Shown here in pieces: positions 33,424-46,292 of a stretch of DNA of 64,000 bases. A program made the translations under genes and the position numbers. Source of the DNA: Polyporus tsugae (lineage: Eukaryota; Basidiomycota; Agaricomycetes; Polyporales; Polyporaceae); the NCBI GenBank assembly GCA_024305745.1, contig JAHRBS010000007.1, positions 1,736,001-1,800,000 of the forward strand, written 5' to 3'. How positions within the stretch are numbered: position 1 is the first letter of the stretch; the number at the start of each line of letters is the position of its first letter. Below the pieces are notes generated by a model. It had not been told where the DNA came from. It ran no database searches and worked only from the letters and a program-made list of their open reading frames with translations.

Positions 33424-36400
33424 CCTTGTTCATCGCGAGTCGTTGTCTGGAGCGGGCTCATCAAGCCCGCTTCCGGCGGATCGCCCGGTTGCCACGCAGA
33501 ACGACCACGGCGCCCTGACCGGTGGCCATCGAGCTGGGTCTCCGTGCCGCTGTCGCCCCGCCTTCAGATCGCTGAGGCCATGTGGCGTGCACATGGGCGC
33601 GGAAGCAGCTTCCCCCGCACAGTACGACTTCAGGCGCGATATATCCCAGTCGAGGTATCATTCCATCGCGGACTACATACGTACGCAGCGGACTCTGGGC
33701 ACCGAGGCGGACTTGTTGTCACTAGTGCCTTCCTTCGCATATTCTATCCTTTCCCCCCGATCTCCCTGCGTTTCTCTATCGCTTCTCTACATCATCATCT
33801 TCAAATCTACTGCACCCCAATCACCGATAACTCTACAACACGCATCTTATTTATTCCTACCACTCACATTAGCTCTTGCCGCATCGCCCTGTGTCTACGT
33901 CGCATTTTTCCCGAGCACACAACCTACGCAAATACCCCGAATCTCATCCCCAGATACTCTCTCACGGTTCGCCCCTATCCAGTCCTTGTCGTCGTCGTCG
34001 TCGTCGGTCTTGTTCTGTCTGTCTGCTTCTATCTTTCTGTCATACTCTATATGTGTTGTCATATCTACTACATCCCTCGTTCTCTGTATCAGCATCTCCG
34101 CTAGTCTTATTGAATTGAATCTCTTTCCGTTTTTCTCTGGAAATGTCATGCGTCCGATTCAGAGTCGCTATAAGCGTTTATGTGCGCCTGAATTGCCAGC
34201 TCCTCTTGAACGCTCGCTATGAAGCGAGCCGGTCCTGCATCTTGGAGAGTTTGCACTGTTCTTGGTGCTTGTGCTTCTCCCTCAGAAGTACCCGATTCAT
34301 GGACGTTATCGGAGCTAATGCTATACGTATGTTTATGTTGTGTCAGGTTGTGGTTCAGTTTGGGTTCAGTAGGTCGTAGGTTCGCTCGCGTGGTCATCGG
34401 GCGCTTGCCGACTTGTGCGTCGTCATCTTCTACATCCAAGCAACATCCAGTGCTCCGAGTCCTTCTTCCAAAACTACTATGGTCGACCGTATCGCCAGTT
34501 TCAGGACAATCTACTTGCAGAGCACCTGAAGGCAGCGTTGGTTACGGACGCTTCATGGAACCTCTTCAGATGATGCCATATGCATATGGCCCGAAGCGAG
34601 TCGTCTGGCGTCGGCGTGTCTTGTTATCTACTCAGGTATTTCTTCACCATCTGCACTGGCGGTCTTCCACTGATTCGTGTCATCAACGATGTTCCTTTCA
34701 TTCGAGACGGTACGGTCAGGACGCAAGGAGACCACGGAGACCGACTACTATGGCGTCAGGGGAAACCTTCCACCCTTCCATTCATTCTAACACTGAAGGT
34801 CAGCAAGGGAACCAAGGTGAGTTTTCTGATTTGGGATTCCCCTGCGGCTGATAGAGTTTATGGGATAGTTTAGCTGGAACGTCGCCCCCTCTACTTGGTC
34901 CGGCCACGGACACGTTCATCTGATAGTACTCATAGCGCGAATGCGCCGGCATTCCACATGCATTTCCCTGACATGTCACGACGGCTAGCCTTCCATCCGA
35001 CATTTACCGACCTTTGGCAGCTCGGACTCCTAGATAGACATTCGACTGACGCCGTCTACAGCCATACTCAAGTTTCCTGCAGAGGTACGATGTTGTTGAC
35101 CCTGTCAGCGATTCCGCTCGCCGTCGGCGGCTCTTTCGGGGGGATAGTGACATCATCGTTCGCGCAGGGATAGGAAATTACGGGCGCAATACGACTCACC
35201 CAACCGCCGATCCTCCGGAAGCCGTTGAAACACATTCCAACTCCGCTGACACCGGCGAGGGTTAGTCTGCGGGTCCGTGGATGTTCTCCGTGAGTGCTTC
35301 TCGCTCGACATCTGCCTTGAGGTCTGACCGCTCTAAACGGAAGCCGATGATAAGGCGACTCTACCCATGGACTCCGGCTCGGGATTTGCTCAGGATCGTC
35401 GCCGTGCATGTTGCATGCATGCGCCAATCTGGTAATAGTCTGAATAACCATTGTTCGGGCTTTTACTGACCACAAATCAAGGATGTCGAACGATGAATGT
35501 GATATCGGTGCCTGGCTGATATCTAGGAGCGCGCTATTACTCCTTGTGAGCGAGGCACGTCTATCCACGGCATTACACTCGGTGAGCACTCCACCTGAAA
35601 TCAAATTTTGTAAAGCCGTCGTTCGTCGTCGAGGCGCGTCATTGAGACTGCCTCTCACACAGTTAGTGTCATCAGGGATGCGCACAAGGCGTCTCGACAA
35701 TGTCAAATTGTGTCAACACGCCGCGCTCTCAGGAATCGATTACGCAGTCCAGCTAGCAGGCTAGACTTCGTATTGAAGGTTCAAGAGGCACGAACGAACG
35801 ACAGACCGCCGCAGATCCATCGGTCGCGGAGTCGGACAACTTCAGTATCCTACGGTATGTATCTTGCTATCGGGCGGGGATATATGCATATGCACTCTAT
35901 AATGACCAACTTCCCATACAGATCCCCTGAGCAGACCACGAGGTGGGAACGATAGCCCTGAAGTAAGACATGGAACCACGCTAACAGTTCAACTCGACCC
36001 GTTCAAAGGTTATGTCGTCTGGGACGTCTCCCCCATGGTAAACTGGGTTCCATGGTAAACAATAGATGCACGCGGAACGGCGTGCATTTGCAGCGCAAGC
36101 CGCGACGTGCAGTCCCAACCTCACTGGTGGCTTTGGCGCAGGTCTATTTGGAACGGCCAGGCACGCAGGCCCTTTCTCACCAGAGGCAATATCTTCTTCG
36201 CACAATGCTGAGTCAGGGACGCACCAGGGTTCACATTCACTGTTCACTTGTCTCCCGATTTCGCAGCAATATGAATTATCCCGGTGGGGGCGTTTCATGA
36301 CCGGCGAGGTAAAGAATCACCTCGTTTCTCGCAATGAATTCGCTTACTATCGATTTCACGTTTTATGTCTGGTATCTGCAGCATCGTAGGATTTTTGACG

Positions 36401-37556
36401 ACCTATGGAACGAGCAGCCGGCACGCACATGCCGACCTTCGATAGACCCCGTCTATCATAAGTAGTGAGTACTTCCGCTGTCATGGAAGGCCATATCTGG
36501 AACTCTGCACGGGCTGGTTATGGCTTCTGATGGATGAATAACTGCCACATGTCCATGCATGAACTCATGAGGTATCAAGGTATCTGTCAGTGAAGTTCTT
36601 TGGCCCCTTGCTGAAGGCAGGTTTTGACGGTTTAGTTCCATAAGGGTCTTGCGTGATCCGTATCAACGGATTAGCAATGGCAACTTCTGGAAACGAGCCG
36701 TCTTGACAGGTCGTAGAATGCAATACTCACCGAGGACTTGAACGAATGGCGTACCCGTCTCTCAAGGCGAAAGTGTCAGCTCGGATATATGATGTCAGTA
36801 ATGTTCGACACAACCACAATACTGTGACCTGGATCAGTCACTCGTAGCGTTGTGATGAACTTTATGCAGCCTGGAGAAGTGCAATATGCACCCTTTTACG
36901 CGTGTCGCACCTTAGGCTTCATGGTGGTTGAAGTGATGGTAGTGCCCTCCAATCGCCATAAAGCTCTATGGAATCCGAAGCGTCTTGTTTCAAATTGTTA
37001 CGCCAATCCCGGAGCAGGTCTATGTACCCCCGAAACCTAAGCCGCACCGACCGGGCTGTTCAAAATCCGCGCTGGTAAAGTTTTGCGGTAGCTCCGGGGG
37101 GGCCGGAGGTCAATCGCTGGTTCTCCAGTTTGAAACGCCGAGTCGGGGTCCATGTAAGGCATTCCGATCAAAGGACCAGAACCATCTATCTACCATCTAG
37201 CATCTGGGGGCGAGTTACGTCTGCATTTTCAGTAGGCGGTCCATCGTAACGATAGCACTCCGGAGGCTGGTGGCGCCTGAGAACATTCAGTTCCTCGAGC
37301 CAGGTCGTCTGACGTGCGTCAGGTAAGTGGAGATGGAGATCTGGCCGGAGACCCAGCGTCTCCATACCAGCGTTACGATCCGAACGCCTGTACTATCTGA
37401 GCACCCGTCCTGGCGCTGTCCAACTTTATATAAGTTGTGGATGAATTGCGTTTATCCTCGCAGCCAGACCTGACAAAGGCCCCCTTCGCCCCTTGACATC
37501 CCCCACTGTCGATATTCACGCTGGCTACCCAACCTCACCCTCATTTCCCAAGAGCC
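33424..37556. other. 4.1 kb gene-poor stretch
   Basis: The first 700 bases are pyrimidine-rich with a (GTC)n run near 33989-34008. Further on only short, interrupted frames occur. Around 34440-34560 one reads SESFFQNYYGRPYRQFQD and then meets a stop, which could be a relic. No family is recognised and no terminal repeats were found. The base composition is less GC-rich than the flanking genes, as in decayed or non-coding DNA. Confidence 0.55.
37427..37433 (+). promoter_or_regulatory. TATA box
   Basis: TATATAA lies 124 bases upstream of the small ORF at 37557 and is followed by a pyrimidine-rich leader, as expected of a fungal core promoter. Confidence 0.45.
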
Positions 37557-37804
37557 ATGCGCCCCTTGAAGCTATACGAGCACCCAGAACTCAAGACGGA
37601 GGAGCCTGACGTCTCACTCCTTACCACTATTTGTTTCGTTCTCACACTCGCCTTGGCCGGTGCAATACTCGTCTTGAGCGTATCGTGTCTCTTGTTGTGG
37701 GATGACTGCAAAACATGTAAGTCTTCTTCATGTTTCTGAACGAGTACTCTCATTGACCACCAGTGCAGCATACCCGATCTACACTGCACGGCCACACCTA
37801 TTAA
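37557..37804 (+). CDS. Small single-pass membrane protein, unknown
   Basis: Exon 37557-37716 and exon 37764-37804 join in frame over a canonical intron (GTAAGT...CCAG) to give 66 residues. The N-terminus is hydrophilic (MRPLKLYEHPELKTEEPDV). One strong membrane segment (about residues 21-47, starting LLTTICFVLTLALAGAIL) is followed by a short tail DDCKTLQHTRSTLHGHTY. If the intron is not used the frame ends at 37739 after 60 residues. A TATA box upstream and the clean splice signals support expression, but there is no homology evidence. Confidence 0.4.
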
Positions 37805-38834
37805 CAGTGCAACAAGTGCTCAAGGGTTGATCTACTGCGCAACCTGATCTTCCATGTATACTTCTCTTGGTTCTTATCCCAGGTCAGCTTCCCTGCGCGT
37901 TTCCATGAGTCCCGTTCTTGGCTGACGACATTGCATAGCCGGCTCCTTAGACTCTTCATTGTATCACTAGGTCTGCTCAACCACCCATCCCGCCCACCCC
38001 CTTTTTGAACGTCGGGCGCTGTACTACATCGCTGCACGGCTACTGTCTTGTATAAGTTTAGATCGATAACGCATAACTCTATCCCCGAGATAGTTTGTAA
38101 GAAGAGGCCATGTACATCTACTAGATTCCCATAGCAATCGCTCGCTTGGCTTAATGCGCTATTCTTATTGCATCTTATATCGTTCTTCTCCCTTCCATAC
38201 CGACAAACGAACACGTTGCCGAGCATGTTGGCTTGGATTTCTTGACTTGCAATCCATTTCCCCTTGTCGCTTCGGACGGCTCGCAAGCTCCGACTATTCG
38301 GTCAAGAGTGGGCAGTGATGTCAACGGACCCTATCGCTGCCGATGTTGCGTTTCGTGCGTCTAGGGCACAACGCCCACCACATTCGACGATGAACGTGGG
38401 CGACAAACGAACTCGGGCACTGCACCGCAGGCGCCACCATGAGCACCGGATCGAAAACGGTCAACAAGGAGGGTTGTGCGCGGGAAGGAGGCTACCCACA
38501 AAGTCAGCAAAGTACACGTATCCGGAGTGAGCTCGGACATAACTAAACCCAGCATACCAGTACACCATTTCCAATGCCTTTATGACTAACTGCGGTCTCT
38601 ACTCGTAGACAGGGCACGCAAGCTCCACCAGAGTGCATGAATAATGCGTAACGTACATGCCCGTCGCCACACAGCAGTCCGCACCCTGACAAACTTCGGG
38701 CGCGATGACTCTGCAGACGCACCAGTCCGCGTAAGGCTTCCCTCTTCCAAGCCATCGAGCGGCCATCACTCTGCCAGAAGCGGCGCCCCACTGCCAGGCC
38801 AGACTGCCGGGAGCTGCCCCGCACTACGAAGCAC
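37805..38834. other. Intergenic, no supported gene
   Basis: Only short frames in all directions; the minus-strand frame 37801-38286 has no motif. Confidence 0.5.
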
Positions 38835-40825
38835 TCAGATGAACGCCAACAGCGACACCGGCACGGCCTGCACCTGACGCATCTCGGTCCTTGTCTGCCC
38901 CTCTGCCGCCGCTTCCCCACCAACCTCCTCGGTGACGCTGCTCGCCCACGCCGGCGACGAGAACATGTCGTGCGTGCCATCATCGTCTGCCATGGGGCTG
39001 TCGACTGCTGTTGTCCTCCGTCGGACGGCGACCGACTCCGAGGCCACGCCGCGCGTGCCTGCGACCATTGCGGGCAAGGGCACGGGCACGCTCTCGGGGA
39101 CGTTCCAGCCCAGGCGCTCCTGCGCGAGCTGTCTGCGGAGGAAGAGGAGCCCGATCGAGTACGACCCTGCGAAGACCTGCGCGAACACGGATGTGAAAAT
39201 TGGAGCCAAATCGGTTGAATGACCCCGAGCGAGTACGTCAGCGATTCGAAGGTTCGATCTGCGCACCAGCCCAACGAGCACCGCGCGGACGGCGTCGTGC
39301 GGAGCTGCAACTCAGATGGTAGTAGTATGGAATTGACACTGACCGCTGCCCAACCGATGCATATCGCGACGACGATGCGTTGGCTCGTGTCGCCCTCGCC
39401 CTCGTCCCGAACTACGCCAGTTATGGTCTGTGGGAGCGCACGGAAGTCACAGGATTAGGTTAGCCAGATGCTTCGCCGCGGTCGATACGGCGGGCGAACG
39501 GGAGCGCTCACCGTGTATATCGACAGCCCGAAGACCGCGAGGCCGAGAACGACGTGGGCAACGTTCCGCGGCGGATGGCCCTTCCCGTCCTTCGGACGTC
39601 GCAAATGGACGAGCGTGCCCAGCGCGAGTTCGAAGATGTACAGTACAATGAGAGCCACGCCGCAGATCTGCTCTCCGACGGACACGGACACGCGTACGTA
39701 GCAGTGCATGAAATTCGCCCAGAGGGAGGGACGAGCGTCAGAACCACCGGGACAAATGGAGCGAGAGAGACGGTAAAAGCCGCACCTGGTGCGGCGTCAC
39801 GACGTGCGCCCTGCCCCGCTGCGCAACCGCGAGCGGGCCCAGCGCCCACCCCACGCAGACGAGCGGGATTCCCAGGACGACGTTGATGAACCAATGCGCG
39901 GTGAACCACCTGGGCGTGAACACCCGCGCCCAACGAGCCACCAACGTCCCAAGGGGTAGCAGTATCAGAAAGCCCGCAGCAGAGAGGGCGGCGTGCGCGA
40001 CAAGGAGCCCATCTGTGCGCGATAGGCTAGAAGTTGTCACCGGGGATGACTGGGATGGCGCTGGGTCTACTGTTGTCGCAAGTCCTCCAGATTGGGTGCT
40101 GGTTGTGGGCGCCGACGCAGAAACGCTGGCCACATCGAGTTCCTTGGACAAATCGAGGGAGAATGTCCCGGCATCGAGGTGTTGTTGGATGAATGCGGAA
40201 GGGTCGGCGGCTGGAACAGTGACCCCAAACGCCCAGACGAGTGATTGGATGGTATCGTTGTTCTTTGGAATATCGAATGCGAGGATGGTAGACACACCCT
40301 GTGACTGCGGAAAATCAGGCACTCAGCATCTCGTGCGGGATCGCATAATCTAGACGCACTGTGTCGTCGCGAAGGGCCACAGTTGCCCGTCGCGGAGGGT
40401 CTGTGACAGGAAGGGGTTCGACCCGACCGGATGCTTGCCGCTGAGATAGAGTGATAGTCCCATTGACTGTTTGCCAGAGGATGACCATTGGGGTGTTTGC
40501 CATTTGGCTGCCGAAGCCACTAAAACAGAGTCTGTCAGCTATCAACTAGGGGAGTAAACACTACGTCACATACATCGCCATCCATCCCAGTTGATTGAGC
40601 GACTTGAGCTTGTCTACATCGGAGAACACATGTTAGGAAGACGCATCGCCGCCGTGAGCCTCACGCACATGTCGCCATCGATGAGTTAACTGTAGCGGTG
40701 ACACACATCAAGGTCCCGCACCACGAGTCGCCGTGAAGTGCTGAAACCTTGGGGAAACAAGACGGAGCTGAGGCCAATAACACTAGCAACAAAGTTTTTG
40801 GAAGGCGGGCCAAGGAAACATGCAT
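38835..40825 (-). CDS. Secreted-pathway DOMON domain + cytochrome b561 membrane protein
   Basis: The ATG at 40823-40825 starts a signal peptide (MHVSLARLPKTLLLVLLASA). The DOMON domain reads GDSWCGTLMCVTATVNSS, then over an intron KLKSLNQLGWMA|IGFGSQMANTPMVILW, TVNGTITLSQRQASGRVEP, like the cytochrome domain of cellobiose dehydrogenase; the Met of GSQM fits a haem ligand position. After a Ser/Thr linker (TTSTQSGGLATTVDP) the b561 core has about five helices with His residues placed as haem ligands: VAHAALSAAGFLILLPLG, WFTAHWFINVVLGIPLV, GHPPRNVAHVVLGLAVFGLS, then VFAGSYSIGLLFL and a polar tail ending VPVSLLAFI (stop 38835). The protein probably moves electrons across the plasma membrane, possibly to extracellular oxidases or metals. 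That role is inference from family knowledge. Confidence 0.88.
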
Positions 40826-41191
40826 CCTTTTCGGCAGCCAAGAGGAGAGGAGAGGAGGGAATTGGGGCGAGAATAGGGAGATGAAGGGTCAGGCTGGAGG
40901 GGACGTCCACGACACCCTGCCGGATGGCGTCAACGTCCCACAATACTTCTCATGCCCGACTCGCTCGAGGAGACAGTATACCCATGAATGAGAAATGTGC
41001 CGACATGGTGTCGGGGTGGGGGACTCCAACTGTCGGACCGATGAGAAAGCGTGGGATCCAGGCATTCAATGGAGTCGGACGGGGAAAGGTAGCGAGATCA
41101 CGGAAATGTGCGAGATGGGCTTCTAGATTACAATGCACATGCTGATCGTCTGTTTTACACAATGGCTGTCTTCGACCGTTTTACGCAGCAT

Positions 41192-41889
41192 TTACTCGAA
41201 GATCCACTTGGCCTGATCTTGAGTGTACTGGACGATACCCTCAGGGAACCAGCTGCATTGACGAGAGTTAGATATGTATCTCAGGTTGAGGCAGGCAAGT
41301 CCACTTACAGGGCGATCTCCTTCTCTGCGCTCTCAACAGCGTCAGAGCCGTGGCAAATGTTGCGGCCGACAGCGAGGGCGAAGTCACCACGGATGGTGCC
41401 TAGGAAGCATGCACGTGTTAAATACACGTGCGTAACGTATGCGGTAAAAATACTGACCAGGAGACGACTGGAGAGGGTTGGTCGTGCCGAGCATGACGCG
41501 GCCAGTCTTGACGGCATCAAGACCTTGCCAGACCATGGCGACGACGGGGCCGGACGCCATGTACTGGATGAGGGAGGGGAAGAAGGGCTTGCCCTTGAGG
41601 TCAGCGTAGTCTGTACGGGTCAGGTAATGAGATGAAGTTCGCGGAGCGAGATTTGACGACGACATACGCTTCTCGAGGTGCTCGGGGGTAGCGTGGACGA
41701 GCTTGAGGGCAATGAGCTTGAAGCCGCGTTGTTCGAAGCGGCCAATGATGTTGCCGACGAGTCCGCGCTGGACACCGTCGGGCTATAAGCAGCGCGCGTT
41801 CGTGAGCAAGTGCTTGTTCTCGACCGGGATGGCTAACAGCGCAGTTTGCGCACCTTGACCATGATGTAGGTGCGCTCGTTGACAGACAT
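41192..41889 (-). CDS. ndk: Nucleoside diphosphate kinase
   Basis: It transfers the gamma-phosphate from ATP to other NDPs through a phospho-His. The start at 41889 is [12 protein letters not shown], then over an intron [20 protein letters not shown] and [18 protein letters not shown]; next [51 protein letters not shown]; over an intron [20 protein letters not shown] (the catalytic His is in NICHGSD), [16 protein letters not shown], ending QDQAKWIFE with TAA 41192-41194. All family residues are present; length about 150. It shares a 245-base divergent promoter with QCR7. Confidence 0.96.
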
Positions 41890-42134
41890 GGCGGCCGTAG
41901 GAGTGGGCTGGGGGAGATGGATGAAGATAAAGAGATGGAGGAGGAAAAAGAGGACTGCCGAGGTTTTATACATCTCTGCTTCGATCTTTGCCCTCCCTCG
42001 TATCGATCCCAAATCGGGCCACCTCCATCCATCCACAGCCACCCAAGCCAAACAAGGCCACACAAACGTCGGGGAGAGTCGCGGGTTTGGAGTCGGGGAC
42101 GAACGCTGCATTAACTTAGACACTAGACACCACC

Positions 42135-42692
42135 ATGACCCTCTTTGGTCCCCTCGGCCTCTCCCTTGCCCCCGCCATCCGCAGGAACCGCAGTGTATAC
42201 GCATGGGTTAAGCCCGTCGCGGACTGGTACGCCAACGTCTCTGGCTACAGAAAACTCGGCTTGAAGTACGACGACCTCCGTACGTGACGTTTCGCGCCTC
42301 GGCTTTCTGCTCCCTTGTGAACCGCGTTTTTCTGCAGTCGTTGAGGAGCGCCCCGATGTCCAGCGGGTGAGTGGCCACGTTTTCTATGTCTTCTGCCACC
42401 AATGCGAACGTGCGGCCCTAGGCACTCGGACGTTTGACCGTCCGTGAGGCGTACGACCGCCAGTACCGCTTCAAGCGTGCGTCTCAGGCTTCCGTCGTCC
42501 ACGACGATATCCCGAAGGAGGAGTGGATCAAGCCCGAGGAGGTGTGTATTCCCCGCGTGTTTCGTTTTACCCGTCCTGACGCTCTACATCGCGAAGGATG
42601 TCCGCTACCTCAAGCCCCACGTCCAGGGTGTTGTGGCCGAGGACCAGGAGCGCTGGAAGTGGGACAACATCGAGGTTTCGAGGACGAGGTAG
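42135..42692 (+). CDS. QCR7: Cytochrome bc1 complex subunit 7
   Basis: A matrix-side subunit of respiratory complex III, needed for assembly around cytochrome b. The ATG at 42135 starts MTLFGPLGLSLAPAIRRNRS, then VKPVADWYANVSGYRKLGLK, with YDDL joined over an intron (42280-42336) to VEERPDVQR, then over another to ALGRLTVREAYDRQYRFKRA, SVVHDDIPKEEWIKPEE, and a last exon DVRYLKPHVQGVVAEDQERW ending NIEVSRTR-stop. The length (about 130 residues) and order match the family. No presequence is expected for this subunit. Confidence 0.95.
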
Positions 42693-43191
42693 ACGTCTTG
42701 CCTACGCGGGCTGTACAGCGGACGAGCACCCTATTTTACTGCCTAATGCATGATTGCATCCTCATCTGCTGCAAGCTATCCTGTTCTCACCTTCCTCTAT
42801 TCCGGTTCACCCGAAACTCGGTGTGCCTGACGTTGTCTGTGTTCTTATCGTCTCTTCTCACATTCCTCCTTGCTTGTGCAACCTCTTGCAAGGGCCGTGT
42901 ATTCTGTCTAAGTCGATTTACATTCACGATTCGCTTTCGCCCCTTCAGCCAAAGGCAAAGCATGCATTGATGTCCTCGGCTCCATCCGAGATCCAGACTA
43001 CGACTCTCGGGCCAAGTTCCAGAAGCAACGCTCGAGGTCCCGACAGTCCGGCACAAGCAAGTTGAATGTTTGGCAATCATGCCAAACTCTATGGCTCAAA
43101 AATACAAGCATACAGACTTCATGCTGGCTTGACACACCCCCATTGACCCTATACATGAACGAAAAACAAAGAAAAGCCCAATGTTCCGTCC

Positions 43192-45973
43192 TCAAATGGC
43201 CTTGACGAGCGGCGAAACGACCTCGCCGCCCTTCTGCTTGTAGAAGGTGATGACCTTCTTGCTGATCTCGGCGATGTCTGGGGACGCAATTATCAGCACC
43301 CCCGTACGGTCGACGCGGACGTAAAAAGACGTACTGGAGCCAGTGATGCCGAACTTCTCGTACACCTTCTTGTACGGGCCGGACGCACCCCAGCCCGGCA
43401 GACCGTACTGCTCGTGGCTGTACTTCGCCCACCCCAGGGTCTGTTCGTCGTGTCATTACCACATGAGCACCCCATGCGCCTTCTCTTCCGAAAAACGAAG
43501 GTACTGACCGAGTAAGCCTCGAGCGAGAGGATGGGCGCCCCGCTGCGCAGCACGCTCAGCCTGTACTCCTGCGGCTGCTGGTCGAAGATGCTCCAGCACG
43601 GCAGCGACACCACGCGGGCCTTGATGCCCTCGCCGTTGAGCTTCGCCGCCGCCTCCAGCGCGATCGACACCTCGGAGCCGGTGGAGACGATCGTGAGGTC
43701 CTCGCCCTGGACCTCGTGCACGACGTAACCGCCCTTGAGTGCCTTCTCGATCGTGGAGTTCTCCAGGTTCGGCAGGTTCTGGCGCGAGAGCGAGAGGATC
43801 GAGGGCGTCTCTTTGCGAGTGAGCGCAGAGTAGTACGCCGCCGAGGTCTCGTTGCCGTCCGCAGGGCGCCAGAAGTCAAGGTTGGGGATTGCGCGCAAGT
43901 GCGCGGCAATCTCGACGGGCTGGTGCGTGGGGCCGTCTTCACCGAGACCAATGGAGTCGTGGGTGGCTGTTTGTGTGGATGACGAATGGTACATGGTAAC
44001 GTGAGTCAGAATAAAGATAAAAGTTACGTACCGACCCAAATAACCTGGTGCCTGCTGAGCGCCGACAGACGCACTGCTCCAGCAGCGTAAGAGACGAAGT
44101 TCTGTGAAACACGTTAAAACTTGAAGACAAGTTTTGGCTAAAATCCACTGACCAAGAAAGTGGCGACGAAGGGGATAATACCACCGTACGCGTGGAGACC
44201 GTTGGCGATGGCACCCATACCATGCTCACGGACACCAAAGCGGATGTAGGTACCCTTGTAGTTGCCAAGACCGGTACTCTCGGGCTGGAAGTCAACCATT
44301 GTCTTCGTGCGGGTGAGGTTGGAGCCAGTCAAGTCGGCCGAACCACCGACGAGCTCGGGGATGATAGGGACAATCGCCGACAAAACGATCTCCGAGAGCT
44401 TACGGGACGCCTGTGCGGCATCAGAGGACTTGTATACCGGCAACGCCTTCTCCCAGTTGGCTGGGAGCTTGCCAACGATACGACGGGTGAGTTCAGCGTG
44501 CTCGTTGGGATACTTCTGACCGTAGGACGCGAGGAGGGCGTTCCAAGCAGTCTCAGCCTTCGCACCCTTGGCAGCAACGGAGTGGTACGCCTCATACGTG
44601 GCATCGGGAACGTAGAAGGACTGGTCGGAAGGGAGACCAAACTTGGCCTTGAGCTGCTGAATATCATCAGCCTTAAGCGCTAATTTGACGCATGTTAGAC
44701 ATCCTGCTTGATTGTGGTAAGGACGTGCCACTCACGAGCACCGTGGACACCGTGGGTGCCTTGCTGCTTGGAACCGTAACCAATGGTGGTGTGAAGGCGG
44801 ATGAGAGTGGGCTTGCCCTTTTCCTTTTGTGCCTCAGCGATCGCCTTGTGAATGCTGGCGAGGTCACTGTTTGCACTCTCGTTAGCAGCAAGCACTCTGT
44901 GGGGAGGGCCAAGCTTACTGGTCACCATCATCCACGTGCAGGGTCTGCCAGCCGTAGGCTTGGAAGCGCTGTTCAACATTCTCCGTGAATGCAACGGCGG
45001 TGTCACCATCGATGGAGATATCTACATATCAATTAGTATGACTGCAACTGAGGGTTGCTGCGGCGAAAGAGCTCACGGTTGTCGTCGTAAATCTGACGGA
45101 TGCGATCAGCCGTGTGTTATCGAATGGTGGATAGTCGTGTGACATACCACAATAAGGTTGCCCAATTGCAGGTGACCAGCAAGAGAAGCCGCCTCGCTAG
45201 CAACGCCCTCCATGAGACAGCCATCACCAGCGAACGCTGCAACAATGGTTCAGGATCGTGGAGTGCGTCCGAAAAGCCTTTAAGCGACAAACCATATGTG
45301 TAGTTATTGATGAGGTCGAAGCCATCTTTGTTGAAGGTAGCACCGAGGTGGGCCTGAGCGATGGCAAGACCAACAGCGTTGGAGATACCCTGGCCGAGAG
45401 GACCGGTCGTGAGCTCGATACCATCAGTGTGGTTAGCCTCTGGGTGGCCAGGCGTCAAGGAATCAATCTGGCGGAATGCCTTGAGATCGTCCAGGGAGAG
45501 CTTGTAGCCGAGAAGATGTAGGAGGATGTACTGCAGTGCGCAACTGCCGCAGATTCAGTATTCAGCAGCATGGGCTATTCTGAGTGGACGAACCCATGCC
45601 TGTCACACCAAAAGTCAGCACAAGTTTTCCCGATCCTTGTGGGACGCATACATACCCGTTCGAGAGAACAAACCGGTCACGGTTGAACCACTTCGAGTTC
45701 TTGGGGTTCGCATTGAAGAAACTGCCTCTCAACTGAGCGTAGCACAAGTCGAGCATCGGAACGCGACATACCGGGTGAAAAGGACGTGGGCAACGGGAGC
45801 CAGACCCATAGGGGCACCTAAAGGTAGAACCATTCGATCCTTGTCTCCGATCTGCTTCCGATTCGTTACGCACCAGGGTGACCGGAATTGGCTTTGCCAA
45901 CGACATCGGCCGCCAGGGCGCGGATGGTGGCAATGGCGATCTCGTCGGTGGGCTGAGGGGCGAACTGGGACAT
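43192..45973 (-). CDS. Transketolase
   Basis: A ThDP-dependent enzyme of the pentose phosphate pathway, in the cytosol. The start at 45973 reads [37 protein letters not shown] (conserved His of the GHPG motif). Then [60 protein letters not shown], a GDG-type stretch, [98 protein letters not shown], and the C-terminal domain [18 protein letters not shown] ending [13 protein letters not shown] (TGA 43192-43194). The gene has about eight short introns. All catalytic motifs are visible. It is divergent from CMC2, 320 bases apart. Confidence 0.96.
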
Positions 45974-46292
45974 GGTTGGTGAGGAACAGGGGGCTGGGGG
46001 AGCGGTGGGGAGAGAATTGTTGCTGCTATATACCCACTGCCACAGTCGCGGCAAGCTGATATCTAATCACCGTCTCCCAGTCACGCTCCTCGACCCGATC
46101 GGCGCTTCCTCAGGCTTCGGGATCCCCGTGCCGAGACACACTCGTCGGACACCGGAACTCACAGTCTCAGCGTTGCCCACCTGCTCTCTCCTGTCCGCCT
46201 GCTGCTTTCCCTTCCGCCAACGCCGTTCCTTGCAGCGCTCTCAGACAGGTCTGTGCGTGGTACACGCGCAAGTCGCTCCCAGTCACGAGAAC

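Noticed and set aside
33395..34222. 275-codon open frame on the plus strand after the SMG6-like gene
   Set aside because: It overlaps the end of the real gene in another frame and encodes low-complexity Ser/Leu sequence from pyrimidine-rich 3' DNA.
38543..39310. 255-codon minus-strand frame rich in Arg/Ser/Cys
   Set aside because: It is a frame shadow of the DOMON-b561 C-terminal exon.
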